Counted from the first letter of the stretch, positions 1 to 8,111 are shown. The stretch is 48,906 nucleotides of DNA from Acidimicrobiia bacterium (GCA_011523635.1 WTGI01000054.1:1-48906), one strand, 5' to 3'. A program made the numbers and translations. The notes: a model not told the origin generated them from the letters alone.

Positions 1-55
1 GCCCATCTGATCAACCTCTCCGCTTGCCCCCCTGGACCACCCCCCGGGAAAGGGG

Positions 56-880
56 GTGAGAGGAGCAACGAAACTGTACGTAGCGACGACGTTGGCAGCA
101 CTGATACTCCCGGCGGTCCCTGCCCACGCCCAGGACCCACCCACCAAACACCAACACCAAGGCACCTTCATTACCTCGCCGTGCGTTCCCAACCCCAACG
201 GCGTCGGCGAGACCCGCGACCGGGTCAACACCACACGGCGAAAGCCACAGCCACAGCAGCGACCACGGCCACCATCACCAAGAAACCACCAACCAGCCCC
301 ACCCACTCCCTACCGTATCCCGTTCCAGGCCCGAACAGGCACCGCCACATGCCAGTTCTCACTGACCCCCACCGAGGACAGCATTAAGCCCGTCAGACAC
401 CGCGTCCAGCTCAACGACACTTCCAGCCCACCGGTCATAGCCACCAAGCCATGGTGGCTCCCCTACCACGTAGAAGAGTTCAACAAAGCCGAGACAACCA
501 AGCCGATCGGCCCGTTCCAAAGTCGTCGATCCCCAACCCGCACCGCAACTAGGCGCACCACGGACCAGGACATATGTCCCCAACCCATGGGGACATATGT
601 CCTCATTTTAATGAAAACTTGGCTTGCCCCCAGACGCCTCCTGACCAGCCCACGTTGGGACATACGTCCCCTCCCCCTTGGGACATACGTCCCGACACCC
701 GGATCCCTGGGCGTTCGTTACCCCAATCGCCAGCTCCAGCTCTCGGGCACGTTCCCCACTACCACGCTTCGCTGCCCTCCCCCGACCTACACCTCCACAC
801 CTCTCCTCGCCGCCCGGATGTGTACAAGACCCCAGGTAGACGGCCCTAAGCGCCTCCCCGATCCGGACGGTCTCCGCTAG
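56..880 (+). CDS. Possible secreted protein of unknown function, probably decayed
   Basis: A GTG start sits just after a purine-rich stretch (ggaaaggggg) and opens a 274-residue frame. Its first 25 residues look like a Sec signal peptide: a Lys near the N-terminus, the hydrophobic run VATTLAALILPAV and an AHA cleavage site before QDPP. After that the sequence is Pro/Thr/Arg-rich with no domain I recognise. From about base 560 the frame runs through the palindromic repeats described separately, so the 3' half is probably not real coding sequence. A truncated or frameshifted secreted protein is the likeliest reading. Only the signal-peptide part is reasonably supported. Confidence 0.3.
   Translation: MRGATKLYVATTLAALILPAVPAHAQDPPTKHQHQGTFITSPCVPNPNGVGETRDRVNTTRRKPQPQQRPRPPSPRNHQPAPPTPYRIPFQARTGTATCQFSLTPTEDSIKPVRHRVQLNDTSSPPVIATKPWWLPYHVEEFNKAETTKPIGPFQSRRSPTRTATRRTTDQDICPQPMGTYVLILMKTWLAPRRLLTSPRWDIRPLPLGTYVPTPGSLGVRYPNRQLQLSGTFPTTTLRCPPPTYTSTPLLAARMCTRPQVDGPKRLPDPDGLR
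568..602. repeat. Inverted pair of GGACATATGTCC palindromes
   Basis: Two copies of the perfect 12-bp palindrome GGACATATGTCC lie at 568-579 and 591-602. Their flanks make the whole block a longer inverted repeat with a short centre. It is the first pair of a family that continues to 1252. It could form a hairpin or be a paired operator for a dimeric protein. Confidence 0.8.
657..693. repeat. Two GGGACATACGTCCC near-palindromes
   Basis: Identical 14-bp copies lie at 657-670 and 680-693, with start points 23 bp apart, about two helical turns. The preceding pair at 568 and 591 has the same 23-bp spacing. This regular phasing suggests protein binding on one face of the helix. Confidence 0.8.
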
Positions 881-963
881 CAGGCCTCCCACCACCGTGC
901 GTCGGGTGCTTGTCCGCGGCCCACCCGCACCGGTCTGGGGCCGCGGTGCGCCTCGAGGCTGGC

Positions 964-979
964 GGGGACATGTGTCCCC
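964..979. repeat. GGGGACA-TG-TGTCCCC palindrome
   Basis: A 16-bp palindrome with 7-bp perfect arms. It belongs to the same family as the sites at 568-693 and 1239-1252, and a degenerate copy lies near 1203. Confidence 0.75.
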
Positions 980-1125
980 TCGGGTGCTGTGCGACTGGAC
1001 AGGCGTCCCGCCGCCAACACCGGTCTGCCGCTCCCGAGAGTCCGGCTGTGCGCCGGCGCTGCCGCCACAGCCTTTTGCCGCCTTTGAGCCGCCTGAAGAG
1101 GCCCAGGTCACAAGGATGCGCGACC

Positions 1126-1157
1126 GGATGCGCGACCGGTCGCGGTTAAGCGCGACC
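1126..1157 (+). repeat. 32-bp direct repeat, copy 1
   Basis: This copy matches 1357-1388 with one mismatch. It contains the perfect 14-bp palindrome CGCGACCGGTCGCG (1131-1144), followed by AGCGCGACC, so the GCGACC word recurs on both strands. A partial extra copy of the first half lies just upstream at about 1115-1125. The arrangement resembles iterons, but no function is shown. Confidence 0.85.
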
Positions 1158-1238
1158 GCGACCAGTCCTACCACGCCCTCAGCGACACCCCGTTCGCCCA
1201 CCGGGACATCTGTGCCTCCCCCCGGATGACGTAGTACG

Positions 1239-1252
1239 GGGACAGCTGTCCC
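1239..1252. repeat. GGGACAGCTGTCCC perfect palindrome
   Basis: A perfect 14-bp palindrome and the last clear member of the GGGACA-NN-TGTCCC family. It lies between the two 32-bp direct repeats. Confidence 0.75.
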
Positions 1253-1356
1253 ACTGCCCACAACCACCCGAGGGCGAATCCCCGGATGGCTCCAAGGCCC
1301 CGCCGCTGGCGGGAAGGCTCCGCCTTGTTGAGCCGCCGACGGCGGCCTAGATGAGG

Positions 1357-1388
1357 GGATGCGCGACCGGTCGCGGTTGAGCGCGACC
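1357..1388 (+). repeat. 32-bp direct repeat, copy 2
   Basis: The second copy of the repeat at 1126-1157, with a single A to G change after the palindrome. The perfect palindrome CGCGACCGGTCGCG is at 1362-1375, and a further imperfect GGAACC/GGGTTCC inverted repeat follows at about 1399-1417. I see no credible gene in 881-1537; the stretch is best described as repeat-rich and non-coding. Confidence 0.85.
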
Positions 1389-1537
1389 CCAAGGGGGTGG
1401 AACCGCGACCGGGTTCCGGATCCACCTCGGTACCTTCGATGACGAAACAAAGCCCTTACCGTCCCCATCGGTTGAGGTACCACAGACTGAGGGCCGGCAC
1501 AAGACCCCCGACTATGGGCGGGAGATAGGGAGAGCGG

Positions 1538-1798
1538 ATGAGGAACCAAACCGTCAACAGCAGGAAGCCGAGTGTCAGCCGTCGACGCTCGGTGGCGGAG
1601 CCTACCGGGAGTGGGCGGGTGGTGAGACTGCCCGAAGTCATACGAATCACCGGGTTGAGCAGAACCACGATCTGGCGTCGGGAGCGGGACGGGTCGTTCC
1701 CTCCGCCGAGCCGTCTCGGCGGCGAACGTACCCGGGCGGTGGGCTGGCGGGAACAGGACATTCACGACTGGATCGACGGTCTGTCCTCGGCAGCATGA
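1538..1798 (+). CDS. AlpA/excisionase-like helix-turn-helix regulator
   Basis: An 86-residue protein. After about 26 basic, poorly conserved residues it carries a compact winged-HTH of the AlpA / phage excisionase (MerR-like) type: RLPEVIRITGLSRTTIWRRE, then a basic linker and the C-terminal WREQDIHDWID typical of these proteins. The ATG follows a GGGAGA-type ribosome site at a good distance. Such proteins regulate integrase expression or act as excision directionality factors in integrated elements, which fits the tyrosine integrase at 5088-6269. Whether it controls that integrase, or binds the nearby palindromes, is inference. Confidence 0.75.
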   Translation: MRNQTVNSRKPSVSRRRSVAEPTGSGRVVRLPEVIRITGLSRTTIWRRERDGSFPPPSRLGGERTRAVGWREQDIHDWIDGLSSAA

Positions 1799-2057
1799 CA
1801 CCCACCCCACCACAACTCAGAAACCGCATGACCCGGTCGCTTGAACAGCGTGTCCATCTCGCCGGAATCCACCAGCCGTCCGCCAGCGACCACACATCTT
1901 GCCGCGACCTGCTTCATGCCTCTCAAGACGCCGCGGGGCTAAGGGGCTAGCGCCGCCCCACTCCATAGGTCGGTGTGAGCATCCCAGAGGGTATTGCTCG
2001 TCGCCCACCAGCCTTGGAGGCAGCCCCTTGGTGGTGGCGCGGCCTCCTGGCAGGTGG

Positions 2058-3200
2058 CTAACGAGGAGGGGATTGTAGTTCTGGGGCCGCCGATATGGTT
2101 GGTAGTAGTAGTCCTGCCAACAGTTCCTCGGCCCTGCTGGTGCTGAACGGGGTCGGGCGGTCGCCAACTCTGTTTCCTAGCTGGTCGAGCAGCCAGAACT
2201 GGGACCAGGATCTGATCCCGTAATGCCTTGTCACCCATGGGTAGCGGTCCCGTAGGTTGGTGAAGGTGATCCCGAAGTGTGCCATGAAGGCCCTGACGTC
2301 TGTGGCGGTGCCCACACCGTTGATGCCTATTACGTTGACCCGGTGGCTGTTCTGTCGAGCGAACTGCTCGATAGCCGGCGCGTCCGCCGAGCAGGTCGGT
2401 CAGTAGGGCGACCAGAACCACAGGAGTAGGGCTTTGTCGCCGGTCACGAATGAGCGGAGGTTCACCGACACCCCGGATGACACGTCGACCAAGTTCATAT
2501 CGGGTACGTCGTCGCTGATCACGATGGAATCGGCCTCGACTGTTTGTTCATTCTGGCGGAGTAGGGCCCGGTGGAGGAAGGTGGCCATCTGGGCCCGGGT
2601 AACCGGATCGTCGGGGCAGTAGCGGAGCGGGTCAGTCCCGCATCCGACGGTGAGCCCCGCCGCGGCGAGGGCATCAATGTTGGTCCGGTGGGCGTCGTTG
2701 CCCTCGGTATCGGTGAATCCCGCCGGCGGGGCGCTGTCGAGACCGAATGCTCGAAAGAGGAAGGTGGCCATCTGGGCCCGGGTTACCGGATCGTCGGGGC
2801 AGTAGCGGAGCGGGCCCGTCTCACATCCGACGCTGATGTTGCGGTCGGCTAGTTCCTCCGCGTAGGGCGACCACCATTCCGTGGCTTCCACGTCGGCGAA
2901 CCGAGACGTTCCCGGCGCTTTGACCTCATGGCCAAGGACCCGGATCAGCCACACCGCCATCACCCACCGGTTGACCGGCTGGTCAGGACAAAAGAGACCG
3001 TCCCCGCATTCGGTGCCCGTGAACACGCCCAGATCAGCCAAGGCCTCGATGGCAGCTCCGTGTGTACCTCCCACCCTCACATCAGAGAACACAGACCCCT
3101 GGGCGGGAGCCGGCATGACTGCTGTTGCGAGAAGCACTACGACAGCAAGCGCAACAAGCCCCACCCGCCGACCCCGTCCCCGCTGTTGGCTGCCGAACAC
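2058..3200 (-). CDS. Secreted SLH-repeat/TlpA-like redoxin, candidate selenoprotein (in-frame TGA)
   Basis: Read through the TGA at 2400-2402 (residue 267), the frame gives 380 residues. They comprise a signal peptide (about 1-34, ending PAPAQG), three SLH-type repeats (about 38-90, 100-150 and 160-215; the last two carry RYCPDDPVTRAQMATFL), then a thioredoxin-fold domain of the TlpA/AhpC-TSA type (about 235-370). The active site reads W-S-P-Y-[TGA]-P-T-C, so the TGA sits where TlpA-like proteins have their first redox cysteine. Beyond it the frame stays open for 113 codons with redoxin-like sequence (VNVIGINGV, GITFTNLRDRYPWVTRHYGI), ending at TAG 2058-2060. The upstream frame is open to 3380. 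GTG 3200 was chosen because it leaves a normal signal peptide, although its ribosome site is weak. The likely role is a cell-surface or periplasmic thiol/selenol redox protein. The alternative is a nonsense-mutated pseudogene. Confidence 0.75.
2364..2394 (-). promoter_or_regulatory. Candidate bacterial SECIS hairpin
   Basis: On the minus strand, just after the TGA, a perfect 7-bp stem CTGCTCG/CGAGCAG (2388-2394 with 2364-2370) encloses an inner GGCG/CGCC stem (2385-2388 with 2377-2380; base 2388 is shared, so the two stems are alternatives at that base). The 4-nt loop GACG begins with G. About 15 nt separate the TGA from the apical loop, at the short edge of the spacing usually described for bacterial SECIS elements, which also need a G in the first two loop positions. 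SelB binding is inferred, not shown. Confidence 0.55.
2575..2631 (-). repeat. 57-bp repeat inside the SLH region, copy 1
   Basis: Identical to 2758-2814 except for one base. The two copies are 183 bp (61 codons) apart and encode the PDDPVTRAQMATFL part of SLH repeats 3 and 2. The near-perfect nucleotide identity points to recent duplication or gene conversion between repeats. Confidence 0.85.
2758..2814 (-). repeat. 57-bp repeat inside the SLH region, copy 2
   Basis: The partner of 2575-2631, with one mismatch in 57 bp. It encodes the end of the second SLH repeat. Confidence 0.85.
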
Positions 3201-3202
3201 AA

Positions 3203-3530
3203 GGAGGGAAAGCCCCTGACGACCACCGAAACCACCCGGCCGGAGACCACCACCACACCGACCGACGTACTTACCCCAACCACCCGTTCGCCCGCCTCTG
3301 TCGATCACCGGCCAAACCATACCCTCCGGGAGGGTCAACCATCCGAATCGGTGGCCCGTCCCACATGTGCTGGGAACCACTTACGGAGGAGGAACGGGAC
3401 GACGCACGTCAACGATTGTTCCTACCACGACCGCTCCCGCCACTTCAACGACCGTCCTTACCACGACCGTTCCCGTCACCACGACGACAGCGCTGGCCGG
3501 TTACCAACACCCGTGGATGCTGCATCCCTA
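3203..3530 (+). pseudogene. Possible remnant of a Thr/Pro-rich secreted protein
   Basis: On the plus strand, two neighbouring frames encode Thr/Pro linkers like those in secreted actinobacterial proteins: TTETTRPETTTTPTDVL from about 3220, then, in another frame, VPTTTAPATSTTVLTTTVPV (about 3418-3480), ending at a TAG near 3530. This may be a frameshifted remnant, or simply an effect of ACC-rich base composition. The 3201-3657 gap before the next gene holds nothing else I recognise. Confidence 0.25.
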
Positions 3531-3657
3531 GTGGGGAAGCTGTGAAGTGGTGCTGCCGTCGGGTTGAGCAGGTTCGCACCGCGAGAAACTCCGGAAGGGG
3601 CATCCTCTAGCCGGTTGTAGTGTGAAATGATTCCCGGCGTCGATCATGCCGGGGATG

Positions 3658-4311
3658 TCAGGAGGAGTCGATCACCCTACGCACCCTGCCGACGAGTTCG
3701 TTCAACGATCCCGAATCGGGTGCCTCGGCGTTGAGACGGAGCAACGGTTCGGTGTTGGCGGGCCGGACGTTGAACCAACTGTCGCCCAGGTCGACCGTGA
3801 GTCCGTCGAGATGGTCCACGAGAGGCACCGGAGAAGGTGGAAGCCACGGCCCGGATCGCTGTGCCCGTGTCGGTTACGACGGGGTTCATCTCCCCCGACA
3901 TGGCGTACGGCTCGTAATCCCGCCGCAACTCCGACAGGGGCACACCGGCCTCGGTCAGGACGGTCAGCAACACCAGCATGCCCAGGTCGCGCTGTCCGCC
4001 CAATAATTGCCGCCGAAATGGCCCGAGTGCTTGCCCCCGAATGCCGCGTCCTCTTCCGCCACGACCGCCTTGATGAACGAATGGCCCACCTAGGTACGGA
4101 CGGGAACTCCTCCTCCCGACCTGATGGCCTCGGCCACGCTCCTCGAGCAGATGAGGTTGTGCACGATCCGAGCGCCCGGTCGCCGGGCTAGGAACCAGGC
4201 GGCGACGATGGCCGTGGTGGTGCTCCACGGGAGAGGCACTCCCTGCTCGTCCACGAACACCACCCGATCAGCATCCCCGTCGAAGGCCACTCCGCGCCGG
4301 CCTCCTAGGTC
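3658..4311 (-). pseudogene. Phosphomannomutase/phosphoglucomutase C-terminal half, decayed
   Basis: Fragments in several minus frames match the alpha-D-phosphohexomutase family in order. They are the sugar-phosphate/metal loop GVAFDGDADRVVFVDEQG (from 4293), HSFIKAVVAEEDAAFGGKHSG, GMLVLLTVLTEAGVPLSELR with YAMSGEMN, and the C-terminal phosphate-binding WFNVRPANTEPLLRLNAEAP ending at a TGA (3658-3660). A TAG at 4090-4092 and at least two frameshifts break the reading. The N-terminal half, with the catalytic phosphoserine loop, is absent. The upstream sequence in the first frame is unrelated and unrecognised. The gene is clearly dead in this form. Confidence 0.8.
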
Positions 4312-5087
4312 GGAGCTGGCTGTAGGAGGGATTGCGGGGGACCAGGAAAGGGCGATCCTGCGGGCCTCTAGGCAGGAGGCATGGCGGAGGCCGGTGACAA
4401 CGCGGATGGCGGAGGTGATAGCGTCTTGGTAGCCCTCCTGCCAGTAGCGGCGGAGGGCGTGGAGCTTGAGTGGGTGGATGCGGGTCGGGGTTAGGGCGGC
4501 GTCGATCCGGCGGCGGGCATCCTCGAGGGGGTGAACCATCAACACTACGAAGCGTACGATGAAGCCCCTTGCCCAGAGCGGTACCTGTCTACAGGTCTGC
4601 TGCGCTCGAATCCGCTGACTCTTCATCACCGCAACTCGGCATCCACACAGACCTTCGATGAGAACCAGCGCATGCGTTAGCGACCGGTCGAAAGCTGACC
4701 AGCCGTAATCCTGTTGGCCCTGGGGATTATGGCGATGACACCGTTGAGGCCACGGACTCACAGGAGCGCCCACCGGAGGAACAGAGCGGATCGGCAGTCC
4801 GCTTTGTGTGACACTCCAAAAGGGTTGCTATCGCAGCTTCGCTCTCCACTCGCCAACCTAATCGTCACCTCGATATTCCAAGTCGGACTCGCGTGTGTGC
4901 CACCCGCGATAGTCCGGAATCACGACGGTCGATGCCGATGTGTGCGCGAGACCGGGTCTAGACACAGCGTGCTAATGCCCCACCGGGCAACACCGGCCTC
5001 AACCCGGACCCGGAGCCATTCACCCCCCAAGGGATCAGGCTCCGCGGTGGCTGTCGCTGGCTGGTTGGTCTTGCCCTATCGGTTTGG
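4312..5087. other. Gap with no recognisable gene
   Basis: A minus frame that reads into the phosphomannomutase fragment stays open up to 4773 and contains DARRRIDAALTPTRIHPLKL and similar text, but I cannot assign it to a family. The rest, up to the integrase stop, shows no convincing coding sequence, RNA or repeat. It is probably a scar of rearrangement inside the island. Confidence 0.4.
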
Positions 5088-6269
5088 TTATGGCGCAGAA
5101 GCAGGAGCCTGGCTGTGGAGGTAGTTGGCCCAGTCCTCCATGAGTTGGCGGCGCCGGTCGAAGAGGTCGCTTCGTTGGTAGGCGGCTTCGACCCGGTCGT
5201 TGTTGATGTGGGCGAGGGCGAGTTCGCAGATCTCGCGTGGGGTGTCGGTTAGTTCGGCTGCCCAGTCCCGGAAGCTGGATCGGTAGCCGTGGGGTACTGC
5301 GGGGATGTTGTGTTCCCGCAGCAGTTTGGGCAGGGTCGCGTCGGACAACTCCCTTCCGGTGGCCGAGGGGAACACCAGCCCACTTTGGTCCCGGTAGCGC
5401 TGCGCTTCTGTCAACAGTTCGACAGCGCGGGTGGGGAGGGGCACGCGGTGTTGGCGGGCGGTTTTCATCCGGGATGGCGGGATCGTCCACGTCGCTTCGT
5501 CCAAGTCCACCTCGTCCCATCGGGCGCCCCGTACTTCGCCTGAGCGGCAAGCAGTGAGGACTAGGAACTCGAACGCCAGGATCGTGGTCGGATGTGCCCC
5601 AGAGGCTCGCACGGTGGCGACACTCGCCGCCACAGCCCCATGTGGCAACGCCCGGTGGTGTTGGCGCCGTCCCATGTTGGAGGGAAGCGCGGCGGTGATA
5701 GCGTCCCCGGCCGGGTTGTCTGTCCGGTATCCGTGCGCGATGGCCCAACGCATCACCGCGCCGACGCGCTGCCGTACCCGCCTCGCGGTTTCGGGGCGGG
5801 TGTGCCAGATCGGCAACAGACAAGCCATCACATCCGCGGTGGTGATCCGATCCACCCCCCGGCGTCCCAGACGCGGATACGCATAAGTAGTGAGCGACGA
5901 CCTCCACTGTGCTTCTGACTTGCCGCCCCGTTTCCAACCGGCGGCGTGGATAGCGATCACCTCCTCGGTGGCGTCCGCGAAGGTGGGTACACGGCTGCCT
6001 CTGGGGTCGAGGCCCGCTTCGATCACCCGCCGGTTCGCGACGGCCTTTTGGCGGGCTTCGGCCAAAGACACGATCGGGTAGGCGCCTAGGCCGATGTTGG
6101 TGACCCGCCCATGGAAACGGACCCGCTGGCTCCACGTCTTGGATAGGCGCCCGTTCGCGGTTGGTTTCACCAAAAGGCTGAGCCCGTAGCCGCCGCGTCC
6201 GTCGCCGTAACGGCCCGGTTGGGTGACGGTACGCACGAACGCGGCTGATAAGATCCGTGGACGCTTCAC
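5088..6269 (-). CDS. P4-type tyrosine recombinase/integrase
   Basis: A 393-residue site-specific recombinase. The N-terminus has the DUF4102-type arm-binding domain (PGRYGDGRGGYGLSLLV, then GLGAYPIVSLAEARQKA), followed by a SAM-like core-binding domain and the catalytic domain. Visible catalytic positions are Arg in ACRSGEVRGARW, His-x-x-Arg in PHGYRSSFRDW, the second His in LALAHI and the Tyr nucleophile in AAYQRSDLF. The GTG at 6269 follows GAGGGG at good spacing; the frame is open to 6365. The gene looks intact. P4-type integrases usually target tRNA 3' ends, but no tRNA fragment is evident beside the gene. With the AlpA-like gene it suggests that 1-6.5 kb derives from an integrative element. 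Confidence 0.92.
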   Translation of the reverse strand: MKRPRILSAAFVRTVTQPGRYGDGRGGYGLSLLVKPTANGRLSKTWSQRVRFHGRVTNIGLGAYPIVSLAEARQKAVANRRVIEAGLDPRGSRVPTFADATEEVIAIHAAGWKRGGKSEAQWRSSLTTYAYPRLGRRGVDRITTADVMACLLPIWHTRPETARRVRQRVGAVMRWAIAHGYRTDNPAGDAITAALPSNMGRRQHHRALPHGAVAASVATVRASGAHPTTILAFEFLVLTACRSGEVRGARWDEVDLDEATWTIPPSRMKTARQHRVPLPTRAVELLTEAQRYRDQSGLVFPSATGRELSDATLPKLLREHNIPAVPHGYRSSFRDWAAELTDTPREICELALAHINNDRVEAAYQRSDLFDRRRQLMEDWANYLHSQAPASAP

Positions 6270-6289
6270 CCGCCTGATCCCCTCATTTT

Positions 6290-6311
6290 GGTTATCACCT
6301 GTGGTTATCAC
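6290..6311. promoter_or_regulatory. Two GGTTATCAC direct repeats upstream of the integrase
   Basis: GGTTATCAC occurs at 6290-6298 and 6303-6311, 13 bp apart, just upstream of the integrase start. The position fits an operator or integrase/excisionase arm site; this is inferred from spacing only. The rest of 6312-6666, the divergent intergenic region up to the oxidoreductase, holds nothing else I recognise. Confidence 0.4.
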
Positions 6312-6666
6312 TTTACCGGTGGGATTAGACGATACCTCCCTGGAACCACAAGAAGCAACAAACACCCCACAACCAGGCTATTCACAACACCAACGGAATG
6401 GTAAGAAACCATACGAGACCAACAAACGGCGGTCACTCCCTCCGCCTATGGCCGCATATTTCCCCAGCTGAGTAGCCTTCCAAACTCGGTCATTACCTTC
6501 CGTGTCACTTCGTGCCGGTGGTGTGATTAGGGCAATCGTCGGTAACGGGACTCCTCGCTGGACAGCCTTGGCCGCGGGTGCCGGCAAACGTCCCCCTTTG
6601 CCGACTTGGCCGTCGATACGGTCTGGCCCGGAGCCATATCTTGTCCGGTTGATCGAGGAGCACAAC

Positions 6667-7884
6667 GTGGAGATTGATACAGACGTCCTTGCGGCGCCGT
6701 TCGAACTCCCGTGTGGAGTCGTGCTGAAGAACCGGCTGGCGAAGGCTGCCATGTCCGATTCCCTGGGGGACGGTGCCGGTCGTCCGACTGATGAACAGGT
6801 CGAGCTCTATCGGAGGTGGTCGAACGGCGGCGCGGCCCTGTCGCTGATCGGTGAGGTTCAGGTCGACTACCGCTATCCGGAGAGACCCGGAAACCTCGTG
6901 CTGTGGCCGGGCGCCGACAATGCTCGTCTTGCTCGGCTCGCAGATGTCGGATCCACCGATGGCGCCCGGATCTGGCCGCAGCTGGGCCATGCCGGCGCGC
7001 TCGCTTATGGTCCGGTTTCCCGACCGGCCGGGCCATCGGCGCTCAACGTCGAGGGCCTCCAGTGCGATGCGCTCACACCGTCCGCTGTCGACGCGTTGCC
7101 TGGCATCTACGCCAGGGCGGCTGCACGTGCCCGAGGTGTCGGTTTCAGTGGCGTCCAGATACACGCCGGCCACGGTTTCTTGTTGAGCCAGTTCCTGTCG
7201 CCGTTGTTCAACCGTCGCTCCGATCGCTACGGCGGGTCGATCGAAGCGCGATGCCAACTCCTGCTCGCCGTCGTGCGGGAGGTTCGTGCGGAGGTGGGTT
7301 CCGAGTTCGCTATCGCCGTGAAGATCAACTCGAGCGATCAGCTGGAAGGTGGGCTGGATGAGGACGATGCCCTGGTGGCCATGTCGCTTCTGGGAGACGA
7401 GGGATTGGATCTGATCGACATCAGCGGTGGGACCTACTTCCCGGGCGCTCCGGCAAGTTCTGACCGACGATCTTCGGGGCCGTACTTCGTCGAGTTCGCC
7501 CGCCGGGCACGGACTGTCACGGACACACCATTGATGGTCACGGGCGGATTCAAGACGCGACGCGAGGCCGTCGACGCCGTCGCGACCGGGGCGACCGACA
7601 TCGTCGGGCTCGCGAGGGCGATGGCGCTGGACCCCGATGTCGCTACGAAGTGGCTCGGCCAGGGTGGAGCCGATCCGCAGTTCCCCAGCTTCGAGTCGCC
7701 CCCCGCCGGAGGAATCACAGCATGGTTCACCATGCGGCTGGCAGCCCTCGCGAACGGCGACGAGGATGACTTCAAGCCTTCGCTCAGCGAGGCGATCGAA
7801 ACCTATGAGGCTCGCGATGCCGGCCGCATCGCAACATGGGAAGGAACCTTCGGCGTCCGCTCACGACCCGCAACCATCGAGTGA
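6667..7884 (+). CDS. NADH:flavin oxidoreductase, old yellow enzyme family
   Basis: A 405-residue FMN-dependent TIM-barrel reductase. Family signatures are the N-terminal PFELPCGVVLKNRLAKAAMS, QLGHAG, the substrate/FMN His motif in VQIHAGHGFLLSQFLSP, then FNRRSDRYGGSIEAR, and the C-terminal FMN-phosphate region MVTGGF with VGLARAMALDP. GTG 6667 was chosen because GAGGAG lies 6 nt upstream; the frame is open to 6502 without conserved sequence. Such enzymes reduce activated C=C bonds of enones or dienoyl substrates; the substrate here is unknown. There is no trimethylamine-dehydrogenase-type Fe-S extension. It stands alone, converging with the aldolase gene. Confidence 0.9.
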   Translation: MEIDTDVLAAPFELPCGVVLKNRLAKAAMSDSLGDGAGRPTDEQVELYRRWSNGGAALSLIGEVQVDYRYPERPGNLVLWPGADNARLARLADVGSTDGARIWPQLGHAGALAYGPVSRPAGPSALNVEGLQCDALTPSAVDALPGIYARAAARARGVGFSGVQIHAGHGFLLSQFLSPLFNRRSDRYGGSIEARCQLLLAVVREVRAEVGSEFAIAVKINSSDQLEGGLDEDDALVAMSLLGDEGLDLIDISGGTYFPGAPASSDRRSSGPYFVEFARRARTVTDTPLMVTGGFKTRREAVDAVATGATDIVGLARAMALDPDVATKWLGQGGADPQFPSFESPPAGGITAWFTMRLAALANGDEDDFKPSLSEAIETYEARDAGRIATWEGTFGVRSRPATIE

Positions 7885-8111
7885 GATGAGGTCGGCCCGG
7901 TATCCGGGGCGACCGCGCAACGCCGCACCGCGCGGGTCCGTCGCCCGCATCCGACATACGGTTTCTGGCTCTGGCTGGGTAGGCAAGATCGGCAACGGAC
8001 AGCCGTCATGCCCCCTCCTGACCCGGAAGACCGGTTTCGGTGCCCAAGAGGGAATGCAGATAGTCCGGACACCTCCCAGCTCGGGCCACAAGCTCCGGAA
8101 TCGTGGCGGTG

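Noticed and set aside
608-1813. 401-codon minus-strand frame in the repeat region
   Set aside because: Arg/Gly/Pro-rich, runs across palindromes and both 32-bp repeats (which give duplicated peptide text), and overlaps the better-supported AlpA-like gene.
4090-4092. Recoding of the TAG in the phosphomannomutase frame
   Set aside because: Additional frameshifts and a missing N-terminal half show that the gene is simply decayed; selenocysteine uses UGA, not UAG.
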